NCBI GenBank assembly: GCA_045538735.1
Contig: JAZSRY010000071.1
Coordinates: 23,192 to 87,191, forward strand
From: SIG459 sp045538735
GTDB lineage: Bacteria > Bacillota > Clostridia > Oscillospirales > Oscillospiraceae
Direction of reading: 5' to 3'
DNA: 64,000 nucleotides
Both the position numbers and the translations under genes were made by a program. Numbering within the stretch: position 1 is the first letter of the stretch; every line of letters begins with the position of its first letter. This document shows, one piece after another, positions 26,999 to 36,204 of the stretch. The notes under the pieces were generated by a model. It made no database searches. It worked only from the letters and a program-made list of their open reading frames with translations, and had not been told where the DNA came from.

Positions 26999-27160
26999 TT
27001 TCTAATACATATATGGTAATTTATATCATAACCCCAGAGTTATAATGTCACTTTTTCTATAACATTTTGGCATATCCTACAATATTTTGCATGTTTCTTT
27101 AACATTTTGTTAATAGTTTCGCAATTCCTCTTGTTTTATCCGTATTAAGAAGGTGTTAAT

Positions 27161-28054
27161 ATGACAGATAGCCAGCGCAACTGTTTCCTTGCAGTGGCAG
27201 AACACAGAAGTTTTTCAAAGGCTGCTGCAGCATTATATGTTTCTCAGCCCGCAGTCAGCAAAAATATCAGCACTCTTGAGGATGAGCTGGGCGCTCTCCT
27301 CTTTGACCGTCAGGGCAAGCTGGTGGAGCTGACCAAGGCCGGAGAGATATTTTTTATGTTCCTTATGGAATACAGAAGAGAATATGAGAATATGATGGAG
27401 CGCATACGCTCCCTGGACAGCGGTATGCTCTACGGTGTTGTCCGAATCGGCTGTGTCCTAATCTGGAATGCCGCTCATTTTTACACCCGTCTTTCCAGAC
27501 ATTTTGCCATTCATTTCCCCGGCGTGAAGCTCGAGGTTGTAGGTCTTGAGCCCGAATCACTCATTCCTGCTCTGCGGCGCAAGGAAATAGACTTTGCAAT
27601 AATGTATAACTACGAAGATGTAAGGCAGCAGGACATTGATACCAAAGCATTTATAGATCTGGGTGCGGGTTTTCTATGCTCCGGCCTTATTGTGGGAAAG
27701 GAGTCGCACACGCCCGAAGCGATTGCAGCTTTCCCCTTCCTTATAACAGAAAACCTTACCGACAGACACACCAGCACATACCGGGATATCATCAGAGATA
27801 TGCTGAGAAAATACGGCGTTTCTCCCGAATTTTTGGTATGCAGAAGCCTTTCCTCCGCAATGGTGGATCTCAGCTGCGGAAAGGGTGTCCTTATGGCAGA
27901 TGACTGGACCGCCGCCAAATCCAACTCCGAGCTGCGCTACATACCCTCCGGCGAGACCATTCCTCTCTGTCTCGCCTATCTTCGCAGCAACCGCGATTCC
28001 CTTGTCAGCCTTGCGATGGACGAGACTTTACGGGTATTTAAGGGAAATCTTTAA
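27161..28054 (+). CDS. LysR-family transcriptional regulator
   Basis: 297 residues, normal for the family. Winged helix-turn-helix at 1-60 (FLAVAEHRSFSKAAAALYVS, then QPAVSKNISTLEDELG, LFDR) and a two-lobed effector-binding domain at about 90-297. It is divergent from the TRAP transporter genes, so it most likely controls them in response to the transported acid. Start ATG 27161 follows AAGAAGGTG. Confidence 0.9.
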   Translation: MTDSQRNCFLAVAEHRSFSKAAAALYVSQPAVSKNISTLEDELGALLFDRQGKLVELTKAGEIFFMFLMEYRREYENMMERIRSLDSGMLYGVVRIGCVLIWNAAHFYTRLSRHFAIHFPGVKLEVVGLEPESLIPALRRKEIDFAIMYNYEDVRQQDIDTKAFIDLGAGFLCSGLIVGKESHTPEAIAAFPFLITENLTDRHTSTYRDIIRDMLRKYGVSPEFLVCRSLSSAMVDLSCGKGVLMADDWTAAKSNSELRYIPSGETIPLCLAYLRSNRDSLVSLAMDETLRVFKGNL

Positions 28055-28056
28055 GT

Positions 28057-28112
28057 AGCCTGACAGATATAATCCGAACACGCTCCGCGAGGCGGATTAT
28101 ATCGGTCAGGCT
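28057..28112 (+). terminator. long inverted repeat after lysR
   Basis: 20-base arms (28057-28076 and 28093-28112) with one mismatch around a 16-base GC-rich loop, two bases after the lysR stop. It is followed by CTTTTTATCTTTTTC and probably ends the lysR transcript, though the U tract is displaced by a few bases. Confidence 0.65.
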
Positions 28113-28159
28113 AGGGAACTTTTTATCTTTTTCTTCGTCATATATCAGAAGATGCAAGT

Positions 28160-28188
28160 TTGATGTAATTTATTACAATATATAGTAT
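28160..28188 (+). promoter_or_regulatory. promoter for the LRR protein gene
   Basis: TTGATG (28160-28165), 17-base spacer, TAGTAT (28183-28188), with further TATAAT-like sequences at 28186-28200. It ends 43 bases before the ATG. Confidence 0.45.
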
Positions 28189-28231
28189 AATACATATAAT
28201 ACATAAGAGAATTTCTCAGGAGGCATTACAT

Positions 28232-30331
28232 ATGCGGGAATTTTTCAGCAATCTTGAAAAGAAACAGAAAATGATGTTTATCGGCGGCGCCGCTGCCGCA
28301 GCGGTTTTGATTATCGTTATAATAATCTGCATCTCTCTCAGCGGCACCAATCGCAATTACAGAAATTTCTACGATAATGCTGAGTCTGCCTTCCTTAAAG
28401 GCGACTACGAGGAGGCCATTGAGCTTCTTGAAAAAGCTATGGACATAGACCACACAGAGGAATGCTACCTGCTTATGGCAGAGGCCTACTATGCCTCCGG
28501 TGATGTCAACATGGCAATTCAGGTTCTCTCTCTCGGCAACTCCCGCCTCGGAGGCAGCGCAATAGCCAAGCGTCTCGAGGAGCTTTCCGGCGTTCAGCCC
28601 GATGAAGGCGAGGACGGCGAGGGCGGTCTTGAGGAGACCGTTAAAATTGCAGGCAAGGACATCAAGCTCTCCGTGAAGAGCCTGCTGCTCTCCGGCAAGG
28701 GTCTCACCGACAGCGATGTAAGAGGCATTTCTCAGCTCAAGGAGCTTGAAAGCCTCAGCCTTTCCGGCAACTCCATCACCAACCTCAGCTTCCTCTCCGA
28801 AATGAACACCATCAACTTCCTTCAGCTTTCCGACAATAAAATCGTTGACCTCAGCCCCCTTGCCCGTCTTGACAAGCTGAAGACCCTTTATCTGGACAAC
28901 AACCCCATTGAGGATTTCACTCCCCTTTACGGTCTCAAAGCTCTCCGCACCCTCAGTATGAAGGGCATGGGCATAACCGACACCCAGCTTGAGGAGTTGC
29001 AGAAGGCTCTCCCCAACTGCAAGATCTATACCGACGATGTGACCGAAGAGGTCAAGGAGATCACCATGGGCAGCATCACCTTCACAAGTGACGTTACCGA
29101 GCTGGATCTCCGCGGACAGAACATCAGCGACCTGAGCCCCCTTGCCCAGTGCACCGAGCTTGTGAAGCTTGACCTCCGCAACAACTCTATCAGCGACCTG
29201 AGCCCCCTCATCGACCTGCAGAAGCTGGAATGGCTCTGCCTCTGGAACAACAAGATTGAGGACATCAGCCCTCTCATGACTCTGGTTACCCTCAAGCATC
29301 TTGATCTGGACGACAACAAGGTCAAGGACATAGCCGCCATAGAGTATCTTGTCAATCTCGAGGCGCTCTGGCTCAGCGGCAATCCCCTCAACAGTATTGA
29401 TTCCCTTTCAAGACTGCCTATGCTCACCCGTCTCGGTCTTAAAAACACCGGGCTGGACAACAGGGACCTTGATGTGCTTATCAGACTCACAAATCTCACC
29501 GAGCTGACTCTGGAAGGCAATAAGGCCATTACCGCCAACAAGATGGATGAGCTGAAGAAGGCTCTCAAAAACTGCGAGATCAGTCACTCCGAGCTCTACT
29601 ACACCGTTAAACTCGGCAACATAGAGTTCACATCCGATGCCGTCAGCATCTCCGCTTCCGGCGCAGGTATTACCGAGCTTACAGGACTTGAGCACTTCAC
29701 CTCTCTCAAGACTCTCGTCCTCAGCGGCAACAATATTGCCGACCTTGCTCCCCTCAAGAGCCTCACTCAGCTTGAGACCCTTGACCTTTACGGAAACAGA
29801 GTTTCCGACCTGAGTCCTCTTGCAGGCCTCACCAATCTCCGCAGTCTGAGTCTGCTGGATAACTCCATCAGCTCCATATCCGCTCTCAGCGGCCTGACCA
29901 ATCTTACATCCCTGCATCTGAGCTTTAACAATATCAAGGATCTGAGCCCTCTGGCAGGTCTCACCTCTCTCACCACTCTCGACCTGAACGGCAACGGCAT
30001 CAGAAATATCTCCGCCCTCAGTTCCCTCATAAATCTCACCGAGCTGGATCTTGAATATAACGAGATAAGCGACCTGAGCCCCCTGCGCGGCCTCACCAAT
30101 CTCAGAACTCTCTATATAAGAGGCAATGCCTCCCTCACCGCCGAGCAGGTGCGCGAGCTCCAGAAGGCCCTCCCCAACTGCAAGATAGTTACAAATCTTG
30201 ATCTCACAGAGCCCAGCCCCGAGCCTTCTCCCGAAACCTCCCCCGAGACCACTCCCGAGGTCAGCACCACTCCCGACGTTACTCCCGCTCCCGAGGCAAC
30301 ACTTCCCCCCGAGGAAAATGCTGGGGGCTAA
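28232..30331 (+). CDS. membrane-anchored leucine-rich-repeat protein with TPR segment
   Basis: 699 residues. One membrane helix at about 14-37, a TPR-like pair of helices at about 45-105 (FLKGDYEEAIELLEKAMDID), then SDS22/internalin-type 22-residue repeats with NxISDLSPL and LxxLxLxxN patterns. The repeats form three blocks (about 147-265, 285-455, 466-655), each closed by the same cap, L-(Q/K)-KAL-x-NC-(K/E)-I, and the second and third begin with GxIxFTSD. The tail (about 660-699) is Pro/Glu/Thr-rich. Exposed protein-binding scaffold by analogy; partner unknown. AGGAGG ribosome site before ATG. Confidence 0.85.
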   Translation: MREFFSNLEKKQKMMFIGGAAAAAVLIIVIIICISLSGTNRNYRNFYDNAESAFLKGDYEEAIELLEKAMDIDHTEECYLLMAEAYYASGDVNMAIQVLSLGNSRLGGSAIAKRLEELSGVQPDEGEDGEGGLEETVKIAGKDIKLSVKSLLLSGKGLTDSDVRGISQLKELESLSLSGNSITNLSFLSEMNTINFLQLSDNKIVDLSPLARLDKLKTLYLDNNPIEDFTPLYGLKALRTLSMKGMGITDTQLEELQKALPNCKIYTDDVTEEVKEITMGSITFTSDVTELDLRGQNISDLSPLAQCTELVKLDLRNNSISDLSPLIDLQKLEWLCLWNNKIEDISPLMTLVTLKHLDLDDNKVKDIAAIEYLVNLEALWLSGNPLNSIDSLSRLPMLTRLGLKNTGLDNRDLDVLIRLTNLTELTLEGNKAITANKMDELKKALKNCEISHSELYYTVKLGNIEFTSDAVSISASGAGITELTGLEHFTSLKTLVLSGNNIADLAPLKSLTQLETLDLYGNRVSDLSPLAGLTNLRSLSLLDNSISSISALSGLTNLTSLHLSFNNIKDLSPLAGLTSLTTLDLNGNGIRNISALSSLINLTELDLEYNEISDLSPLRGLTNLRTLYIRGNASLTAEQVRELQKALPNCKIVTNLDLTEPSPEPSPETSPETTPEVSTTPDVTPAPEATLPPEENAGG

Positions 30332-30342
30332 AAAACAAAAAC

Positions 30343-30380
30343 AAGGCTGCGCAGCAAATGTTGCTGCGCAGCCTTTCTTT
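30343..30380 (+). terminator. terminator after the LRR gene
   Basis: 15-bp perfect stem 30343-30357 with 30361-30375 and a 3-base loop, then TTCTTTTATTTAT. The remaining 250 bases before the next gene hold a possible -10 box TATAAT at 30568-30573 with no clear -35. Confidence 0.88.
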
Positions 30381-30627
30381 TATTTATATATGGTATAGCT
30401 AACTTCGCGCATTGCCCTCATCGCACCCTTCGAAATACGCAAAAACAAAAACGCGAGGGGAACCCTCACGCTGCTTCTATATTAGCATATTCCATATCTA
30501 AATTCAAGCCCCTGCTTTTTGTATACTATTTTGCACAATTTCGCTTTTCTTTTATGTCCTTATGATGTATAATATAACCACGGAGGGGTCTCCCCTCTCC
30601 GAAGAATCAGCAAAAGGAGTGACTTAT

Positions 30628-31179
30628 ATGAAGTATAACTTTATCGAACGCAAGCTGCAGGTCGACGCCGAGGTTATCACCTACGCAGAGAAGAAGGTCG
30701 GAAAGCTGGACAAGTATTTCAAAAAGGAAAGCGAAGCATCCGTCACCTTCTCCACCGAGCGTGGCCGCTGCAGAGTCGAAGTCACGCTTAACAACAACGG
30801 TATGTATTTCCGCGCAAGCGAGCTGACCCATGATATGCACGCATCCATCGACTCTGCTGTTGCCGCTATCGAACGTCAGATCCGCAAGAACAAGACCCGT
30901 CTTGAGAAAAAGCTCCGCGAGGGCGCTCTGGAGCGCGATATCAAGCCCGAGTTTATTCCCGAAGAGGAATATCCAGACGAGGACGATTTCCGCATTGTTC
31001 GCACCAAGCGCTTCTCTCTCAAGCCCATGACTGTCGAGGAAGCCATTTTGCAGATGAAGCTTCTTGAACACGAGTTCTTCGCCTTCCTCAATCAGGAAGA
31101 TGACGACAGCTTCTCCGTTGTTTATAAGCGCAAGCAGGGCGGTTACGGCCTTATCTCCGCCGCCGATATTGACAACTGA
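30628..31179 (+). CDS. hpf: ribosome hibernation-promoting factor, long form
   Basis: 183 residues from ATG 30628 (AAAAGGAGTGAC upstream); an in-frame ATG 22 codons earlier has no ribosome site. N-terminal RaiA/YfiA domain (1-100) with VITYAEKKVGKLDKYF and basic helix IERQIRKNKTRLEKKL; C-terminal dimerisation domain (about 125-183) with EEAILQMKLLEHEFFAF and YGLI. The long form lets two 70S ribosomes pair as 100S dimers in stationary phase. Single gene, terminator directly after. Confidence 0.95.
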   Translation: MKYNFIERKLQVDAEVITYAEKKVGKLDKYFKKESEASVTFSTERGRCRVEVTLNNNGMYFRASELTHDMHASIDSAVAAIERQIRKNKTRLEKKLREGALERDIKPEFIPEEEYPDEDDFRIVRTKRFSLKPMTVEEAILQMKLLEHEFFAFLNQEDDDSFSVVYKRKQGGYGLISAADIDN

Positions 31180-31201
31180 CACTTCTTATAGTCCTATAAC
31201 A

Positions 31202-31233
31202 AAATGCCCGGTTCTGATGAACCGGGCATTTCT
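31202..31233. terminator. terminator between hpf and the lysozyme gene
   Basis: 13-bp perfect stem 31202-31214 with 31219-31231 and loop TGAT; converging genes on both sides, T run on + strand interrupted by C. Confidence 0.85.
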
Positions 31234-31237
31234 TCGT

Positions 31238-33685
31238 TTAATGGGCTTCTTCAGGGGTCTTTGCAAAATCCCTGAAGGAAATGTTCACATCGCATTCGCC
31301 CTCAACGCCGTCCACCTGAGCGGTGCCGTACTGCCACATATCAAAGTGGTAGATATAGTCGGGAGCTTCTATGGCATACTGTGCCAGCCAGACATGGTAA
31401 CCTTCCAGCTTCGCAAGATCCAGCTTAAGATATGCGACGGACTTATTGTAATAAGTCATGGGCGTATAGCCCGCTTCGGCAACGCGCTCCATAAAGGCAA
31501 TGGATGCATCGGTGACGACATCCCCGTCATAAGTGAGGGTTCTTGAGCCGTACACAAACATGGGCTCCCAGTCGAATACGACAGGGTATGTTATCTCATA
31601 GCCTTCGATTGCATCAAGGAGGAACTCCGCCTCCTCCTCAGCTTCCTCAACGCTTGTTGCCTGAGAGAAGAAATAGACACCCACATCAAGGCCCGCCTCG
31701 GCAGCGCCTTTCATATTTTTCTCAAAATAGGGGTCTATGCTCATCTTGCCCTCGGTGTAGCCCCGGTAGCCTACGCGGATAATCGCGTAATCAAAGCCAT
31801 CGGCGGCAAGAGCCTTCCAGTCTATGTCATACTGATGCTGGCTTACATCAACGCCATAGCGTATGTCCATAGTGGAATCATCATAGTAAATGCGGTCTTT
31901 ATAGGGAATGAAGCGGCTTTCATCAAGATTATTCATAGGCAGATCGAAGTTTATCTTCGCTCTGTCACCCATAATGCAGATGAAGTTTTCGGAAACATAT
32001 TCCTTGCCCAGACTGAGAATCTTGCAAAGCTCGCTGCGCTTTATGTTGTCCTCGCCCTTGAAATATCTGCGTCCCTCTTCAAGGCTGCCGTCCACTATTC
32101 CTATATGATAGAGCGCCAGCACATTGGGGTCATCGCTGTCCTTGAAGGGGTTTTTCAGCTGCTCATCAGTCTCGGTCTCCAGATATGCCGCAAGAAGCTT
32201 TGCTGCATCGCCGCGGCTTATGTAGGCGTTGAGTCTGATTCCCTCGGCGCTTTCCAAAAAGCCCTTATCCAAAGCAAAGTTCAGATAGCCCTCTGCCCAA
32301 TGCTTGGATTCCTCGGCTTCTTCAGTCTCAATTGCGGGGAAGCCGCAGGCAAGGGTCATGGTCTTGAGAGCCTCTCCCCAGGTGACAAAGTTGCCGGGCT
32401 TAAAGCTGCCGTCGGGGTAGCCGCTTATGATGCCCGCCTCTGCAAGGTCGGCAACATATTCATAGTACCAGGCATCCAGACGTAGGTCGGAGAAGGTGTT
32501 CTCCCATTCCTCTTCCCCATCAGCCACAAAGGCGCTTGCAGTATACCTCCATGAAAGCTCATAGCCGGGATCATCATAGTTTATCAGCTCGTCCCTGTCT
32601 ATGACAGACTGCTCCTCAGGCTCCTCCGCGGGTGCGGGGGTGGGCGTGGGGCTGGGTGCAGGAGTTGCGGAGGGTGCGGGGCTGGGCTTGACAGTGGGTA
32701 CAGGGGTAGGCGCGGGAGTTGCCGTGGGCTTAACCGTGGGCGCAGGGGTAGGGGCAGGTGTGGCTGTGGGTTTGGGTGCGGAAACGGGGGGCTGGGTAGG
32801 TTTGGGTGTTGCTGTAGGCGTCGGGGTAGGTGCAGGGGTCGGAGTCGGTGTGGGCTCCGGAGCAGTCTCGGGAGTGGGACTTGGAGTAGCCTCGGGAGAG
32901 GGCTCGGGAGCAGGCTCGGAGTTGCTGCGCCATTTTGCACTGACGAAATAGTTGCCGGAAACGGTGCTTTCTGCGGTCAGCAGAACACCGGAATCGGTGA
33001 GCCAGCCTTCAAGAGTATAGCCGCTGCGGGTAGCTGCGGGCAAGCTGCCATAGGTGCCGCCGCTGCGGTAGCAGTTGACCTTGCGGGCGACGCTGCCTCC
33101 GTTGCCGGAGCAGACAAGCCAGTTCCAGCCGGCGGAGTTGCCGCTGTAGTCCCCATAGAGGAACATTTTAGCCTCGGCTATGCGGCGGGTGAGAATTGCC
33201 TTATTAACATTGCCGCCAACATGGCACCATGCGGCGAAGGCGGAAACGATGTCCTCGGCGGAATAGTTCCATGCGCCGTTGATAATCATACTCGGCAGAG
33301 TGTTGGAGGCAGAAAGCCAGTAGGAGCCCAGATTATAAGTCATGGAGCACATAGCATCGAACTGTCCCTGAGTTACGCTCACGCCGTAGCGATTGAGAAA
33401 TTTCTTCACCTCATTGGCAAGAAGATCCATTTTTTCTCTGAGAAGGGCTTCCGCATCCGCCTCGGTGATGCCGTCGGGGTAGTCATCGGGATTCACAAGA
33501 CAGCCGTAGCCTATGCACCAGCCGCCTGCATCCTGATAAAGGGTGGGACTGAATCCTTCTCCGTATTTTATGTAAGTGACAAGAGCGTCAGAATATGTCA
33601 TTGAGCCTGTTGCCTGCGCACCAAGGGGGCAAATGCCCGCAAAAAGCAGCAAAGCAAGAACAAGGGAAATTATACGCTTTCTCAA
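31238..33685 (-). CDS. secreted GH24-GH25 double lysozyme with SLH domains
   Basis: 815 residues from a TTG start at 33683-33685 with GGAGG seven bases upstream. Order: signal peptide (1-27); GH24 phage-type lysozyme (about 28-185) with the catalytic Glu of KYGEGFSPTLYQDAGGWCIG; an InlB-type repeat (about 205-260, GYTLEGW); a long Pro/Thr/Ala linker (about 265-365); S-layer-homology repeats (about 385-570, FSDLRLDAWYYEYVADLAEA, GYPDGSFKPG); and a GH25 lysozyme (about 605-815) with GVDVSQHQYDIDW and VVFDWEP. It would cleave peptidoglycan while held on the cell wall. Likely for wall turnover or attack on neighbours. Confidence 0.9.
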   Translation of the reverse strand: MRKRIISLVLALLLFAGICPLGAQATGSMTYSDALVTYIKYGEGFSPTLYQDAGGWCIGYGCLVNPDDYPDGITEADAEALLREKMDLLANEVKKFLNRYGVSVTQGQFDAMCSMTYNLGSYWLSASNTLPSMIINGAWNYSAEDIVSAFAAWCHVGGNVNKAILTRRIAEAKMFLYGDYSGNSAGWNWLVCSGNGGSVARKVNCYRSGGTYGSLPAATRSGYTLEGWLTDSGVLLTAESTVSGNYFVSAKWRSNSEPAPEPSPEATPSPTPETAPEPTPTPTPAPTPTPTATPKPTQPPVSAPKPTATPAPTPAPTVKPTATPAPTPVPTVKPSPAPSATPAPSPTPTPAPAEEPEEQSVIDRDELINYDDPGYELSWRYTASAFVADGEEEWENTFSDLRLDAWYYEYVADLAEAGIISGYPDGSFKPGNFVTWGEALKTMTLACGFPAIETEEAEESKHWAEGYLNFALDKGFLESAEGIRLNAYISRGDAAKLLAAYLETETDEQLKNPFKDSDDPNVLALYHIGIVDGSLEEGRRYFKGEDNIKRSELCKILSLGKEYVSENFICIMGDRAKINFDLPMNNLDESRFIPYKDRIYYDDSTMDIRYGVDVSQHQYDIDWKALAADGFDYAIIRVGYRGYTEGKMSIDPYFEKNMKGAAEAGLDVGVYFFSQATSVEEAEEEAEFLLDAIEGYEITYPVVFDWEPMFVYGSRTLTYDGDVVTDASIAFMERVAEAGYTPMTYYNKSVAYLKLDLAKLEGYHVWLAQYAIEAPDYIYHFDMWQYGTAQVDGVEGECDVNISFRDFAKTPEEAH

Positions 33686-33831
33686 ATAAGCGCCTCCTTC
33701 CTGCGTGAAATTATTCAACGATTTTATATTTTACATCAAGATGCATCATTTTCGCAAGTATTACGCCGTTTTTGTGCTTTTTTGTGAAAGAAAATCCTTC
33801 AAATTTAGTCAAAATTTTCTTAAAAAGGGGC

Positions 33832-33860
33832 TTTACTTTATCTCGCTAATGTGTTAGTAT
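33832..33860 (+). promoter_or_regulatory. promoter of the amino-acid ABC cassette
   Basis: TTTACT (33832-33837), 17-base spacer, TAGTAT (33855-33860), with TGT directly before the -10 (extended -10). It is 36 bases before the first gene; the gap upstream shows nothing else. Confidence 0.6.
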
Positions 33861-33896
33861 GATATCGAAATAAAACACCCCTTGGAGGTAAAGGAA

Positions 33897-34679
33897 ATGA
33901 AAAAGGTTTTTGCATTAGTTCTTATTCTCGCTCTTATGCTTTCTCTCTGCGCCTGCGGCGGCAAGAGCGACGCCCAGACTCTGAAAGTCGGCTTTGATGC
34001 CGAGTTCCCTCCCTACGGCTTCATCGCAGCGGACGGAAGCTATGACGGTTTTGATCTTGCAATGGCAAAAGAGCTTTGCAAGCGCCTTGGCTGGGAGTGC
34101 GAGACCATTCCCATCGACTGGACCCAGAAGGACAACGAGCTGAAGGCCGGCAACATCAACTGCATCTGGAACGGCTTCACCTACACCGGACGCGAAGAGC
34201 TCTACACCTGGTCCGATCCCTATGTTGATAACTCCATCGTTCTGGTTGTCAAGGCCGACAGCGGCATCACCTGCATGGCAGACCTGGCCGGCAAGGCAGT
34301 TATGGCTCAGGGTGCATCCTCCGCAGCCGATGCCATCAACGGCAATGAGCAGTTCAAGAACAGCCTCTCTCAGGTTGTTGAGCTCCCCGACTATAACAGC
34401 GGCTTTATGGAGCTGAATCAGGGCACTGTTGACGCAGTTGCCGCCGATATCGGCGTTGCTCAGTTCCAGATCGCCAACAAGGCCGGCGAATACATTATTC
34501 TTGAAGAAGCCATCTCCACCGAGCAGTATGCAGTTGGCTTCCTCCTCGGCAACACCGAGCTGCGCGACGCTGTCAATGCCGAGCTGAAGAAGATGGCCGA
34601 AGACGGAACCATGCTGGCAATCGCCCAGAACTATGTTGATGCCGGTCTCGTGATCGATAGCCTCTGCATGCTTGGCTGA
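33897..34679 (+). CDS. amino-acid ABC transporter substrate-binding lipoprotein
   Basis: 260 residues from ATG 33897 (GGAGGTAAAGG upstream). Lipobox SLCAC near residue 20, then a family-3 solute-binding domain: VGFDAEFPPYGFIAADGSYDGFDLA, NINCIWNGFTYTGREE (ligand-binding Thr/Arg region) and QYAVGFLLGNTELRDAV near the end. It binds a polar amino acid outside the membrane. Its normal domain order makes a useful reference for the permuted relative at 37110-37922. A hairpin between this gene and the permease may favour higher expression of the binding protein. Confidence 0.9.
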   Translation: MKKVFALVLILALMLSLCACGGKSDAQTLKVGFDAEFPPYGFIAADGSYDGFDLAMAKELCKRLGWECETIPIDWTQKDNELKAGNINCIWNGFTYTGREELYTWSDPYVDNSIVLVVKADSGITCMADLAGKAVMAQGASSAADAINGNEQFKNSLSQVVELPDYNSGFMELNQGTVDAVAADIGVAQFQIANKAGEYIILEEAISTEQYAVGFLLGNTELRDAVNAELKKMAEDGTMLAIAQNYVDAGLVIDSLCMLG

Positions 34680-34713
34680 TAATCCCGGCAAGGGTACAGA
34701 AAAAAAAACAATA

Positions 34714-34741
34714 GGGCGGGAACCGATGGAGGTTCCCGCCC
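34714..34741 (+). other. stem-loop between binding protein and permease genes
   Basis: 11-bp perfect GC-rich stem, 34714-34724 with 34731-34741, loop GATGGA. No T run follows on the + strand, so it probably stabilises the upstream mRNA or causes partial termination. Confidence 0.65.
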
Positions 34742-34767
34742 ATTCCTGCTGAAATGAGGAAAAATAT

Positions 34768-35430
34768 ATGACAGTTCAAACCATGCTGATGCTGCTGAGC
34801 AAAGGCTTTTTAACCACTCTTGCAATCTTCGCTCTCACCCTCGTGGGCTCTCTGCCTCTGGGTATTCTGGTCTATTTCGGACGCGTCAGCAAGATAAAAC
34901 CCATACGCTGGATAATCAATGTCTACATATCCATCATGCGCGGCACTCCCCTTATGCTGCAGCTGATGGTGGTATTCTACGGTCCCAATCTCCTTTTGGG
35001 TCTCAGTGTCCCCTCCCAGTGGCGCTTTATGGCCTGCGTTCTGGCCTTCGTCATCAACTATGCCGCCTACTTCGCGGAAATTTACCGCGGCGGTATTGAG
35101 TCCATCTCCCCCGGTCAGTATGAGGCGGCGGAGGTTCTGGGTTACACCAGGAGCCAGACCTTCATCAAAATCATTCTGCCCCAGATGGTGAAAAACTGCC
35201 TGCCCAGCGTCACAAACGAGGTCATCACCCTTGTCAAGGACACCTCCCTTGCCTACGCAATCGGCACCGTAGAGATTTTCACCAGAGCGAAACAGATAGT
35301 CACCGCTCCCAACATCAGCTTCCACAGCATGCTCCCCTTCCTTGTGGCCGGTATTTTCTACTATATCTTCAACTATATAGTGGCCCTTGTAATGGAGCGC
35401 TGCGAGAAGTCTCTCGACTATTATCATTAA
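34768..35430 (+). CDS. amino-acid ABC transporter permease (HisMQ type)
   Basis: 220 residues with about five membrane segments. The EAA loop that contacts the ATPase reads EAAEVLGYTRSQTFIKIILP, and RGTPLMLQLMVVFYG and AYFAEIYRGGIESI are conserved in polar amino-acid permeases. With the neighbouring binding protein and ATPase it forms an importer. Located 12 bases before the ATPase gene. Confidence 0.92.
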   Translation: MTVQTMLMLLSKGFLTTLAIFALTLVGSLPLGILVYFGRVSKIKPIRWIINVYISIMRGTPLMLQLMVVFYGPNLLLGLSVPSQWRFMACVLAFVINYAAYFAEIYRGGIESISPGQYEAAEVLGYTRSQTFIKIILPQMVKNCLPSVTNEVITLVKDTSLAYAIGTVEIFTRAKQIVTAPNISFHSMLPFLVAGIFYYIFNYIVALVMERCEKSLDYYH

Positions 35431-35442
35431 GGAGGGAAGGCC

Positions 35443-36201
35443 ATGATACTCGAGATGAAAAATATTAAGAAGAGCTTCGGTTCCCTTTCCGTCCTCAAAA
35501 GCATTGATCTTTCCGTTGAAAAAGGCGAGGTTGTCAGCATAATAGGTCCCTCGGGCAGCGGCAAGAGCACCCTCCTGCGCTGCGCCACCTTCCTTGAGAC
35601 CGTGGACAGCGGAGATATTCTCTATCTGGGCAAAGCCGCCGTCAGCACCGATGAAGACGGAAAAACTGCCTACCTCCCCGCTTCGGAGCTTCGCAAGATG
35701 AAAAGCTGCTACGGACTCGTTTTCCAGCAGTTTAACCTCTTCCCCCACTACAGCGTTCTGAAAAACATCACCGATGCCCCCATCAATGTGCAAAAGCGCC
35801 CTAAAGACGAGGTAATTGCCGAGGCAATGGTACTTCTGGAAAAAATGGGGCTGGCGGACAAGGCCGATGCCTACCCCTGCCAGCTTTCCGGCGGTCAGCA
35901 GCAGCGCGTTGCCATAGCCCGCGCCCTTGCAATGAAGCCCGAGATTCTCTTCTTTGATGAGCCCACCTCCGCCCTTGACCCCGAGCTGACGGGCGAAGTC
36001 CTCAAGGTTATCAAGCAGTTGGCCGAGGACAACATGACCATGGTGGTTGTCACCCACGAAATGCCCTTCGCCCGCGCCGTCAGCGACAGAGTTATATTTA
36101 TGGCCGATGGCTATATCGTTGAGCAGGGTCACCCCGAAGAGGTTTTCGGCAATCCCAAGTCCGAGCGTACCCGCCACTTCCTCCAGAACTACCAGAGCTG
36201 A
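35443..36201 (+). CDS. amino-acid ABC transporter ATP-binding protein (GlnQ type)
   Basis: 252 residues. Walker A GPSGSGKST (about 34-42), Q-loop in VFQQFNLFPH, signature LSGGQQQRVAIARALA, Walker B ILFFDEPTSALDPEL and the switch His in VVTHEMPFA, in normal order. It powers import by the upstream permease. AAGGAGGGAAGG ribosome site. Only 3 bases separate its stop from the DapF-like gene. Confidence 0.95.
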   Translation: MILEMKNIKKSFGSLSVLKSIDLSVEKGEVVSIIGPSGSGKSTLLRCATFLETVDSGDILYLGKAAVSTDEDGKTAYLPASELRKMKSCYGLVFQQFNLFPHYSVLKNITDAPINVQKRPKDEVIAEAMVLLEKMGLADKADAYPCQLSGGQQQRVAIARALAMKPEILFFDEPTSALDPELTGEVLKVIKQLAEDNMTMVVVTHEMPFARAVSDRVIFMADGYIVEQGHPEEVFGNPKSERTRHFLQNYQS

Positions 36202-36204
36202 GTT

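Noticed and set aside
28700..30200. Regularly spaced similar DNA units, possible CRISPR array
   Set aside because: Units are coding leucine-rich repeats in one frame with 66-base period and divergent third positions; no exact repeats, no spacers, no cas genes.
32601..32951. Pro/Thr or Gly/Val repeat frames on both strands
   Set aside because: They are shadows of the Pro/Thr linker of the GH24-GH25 protein.
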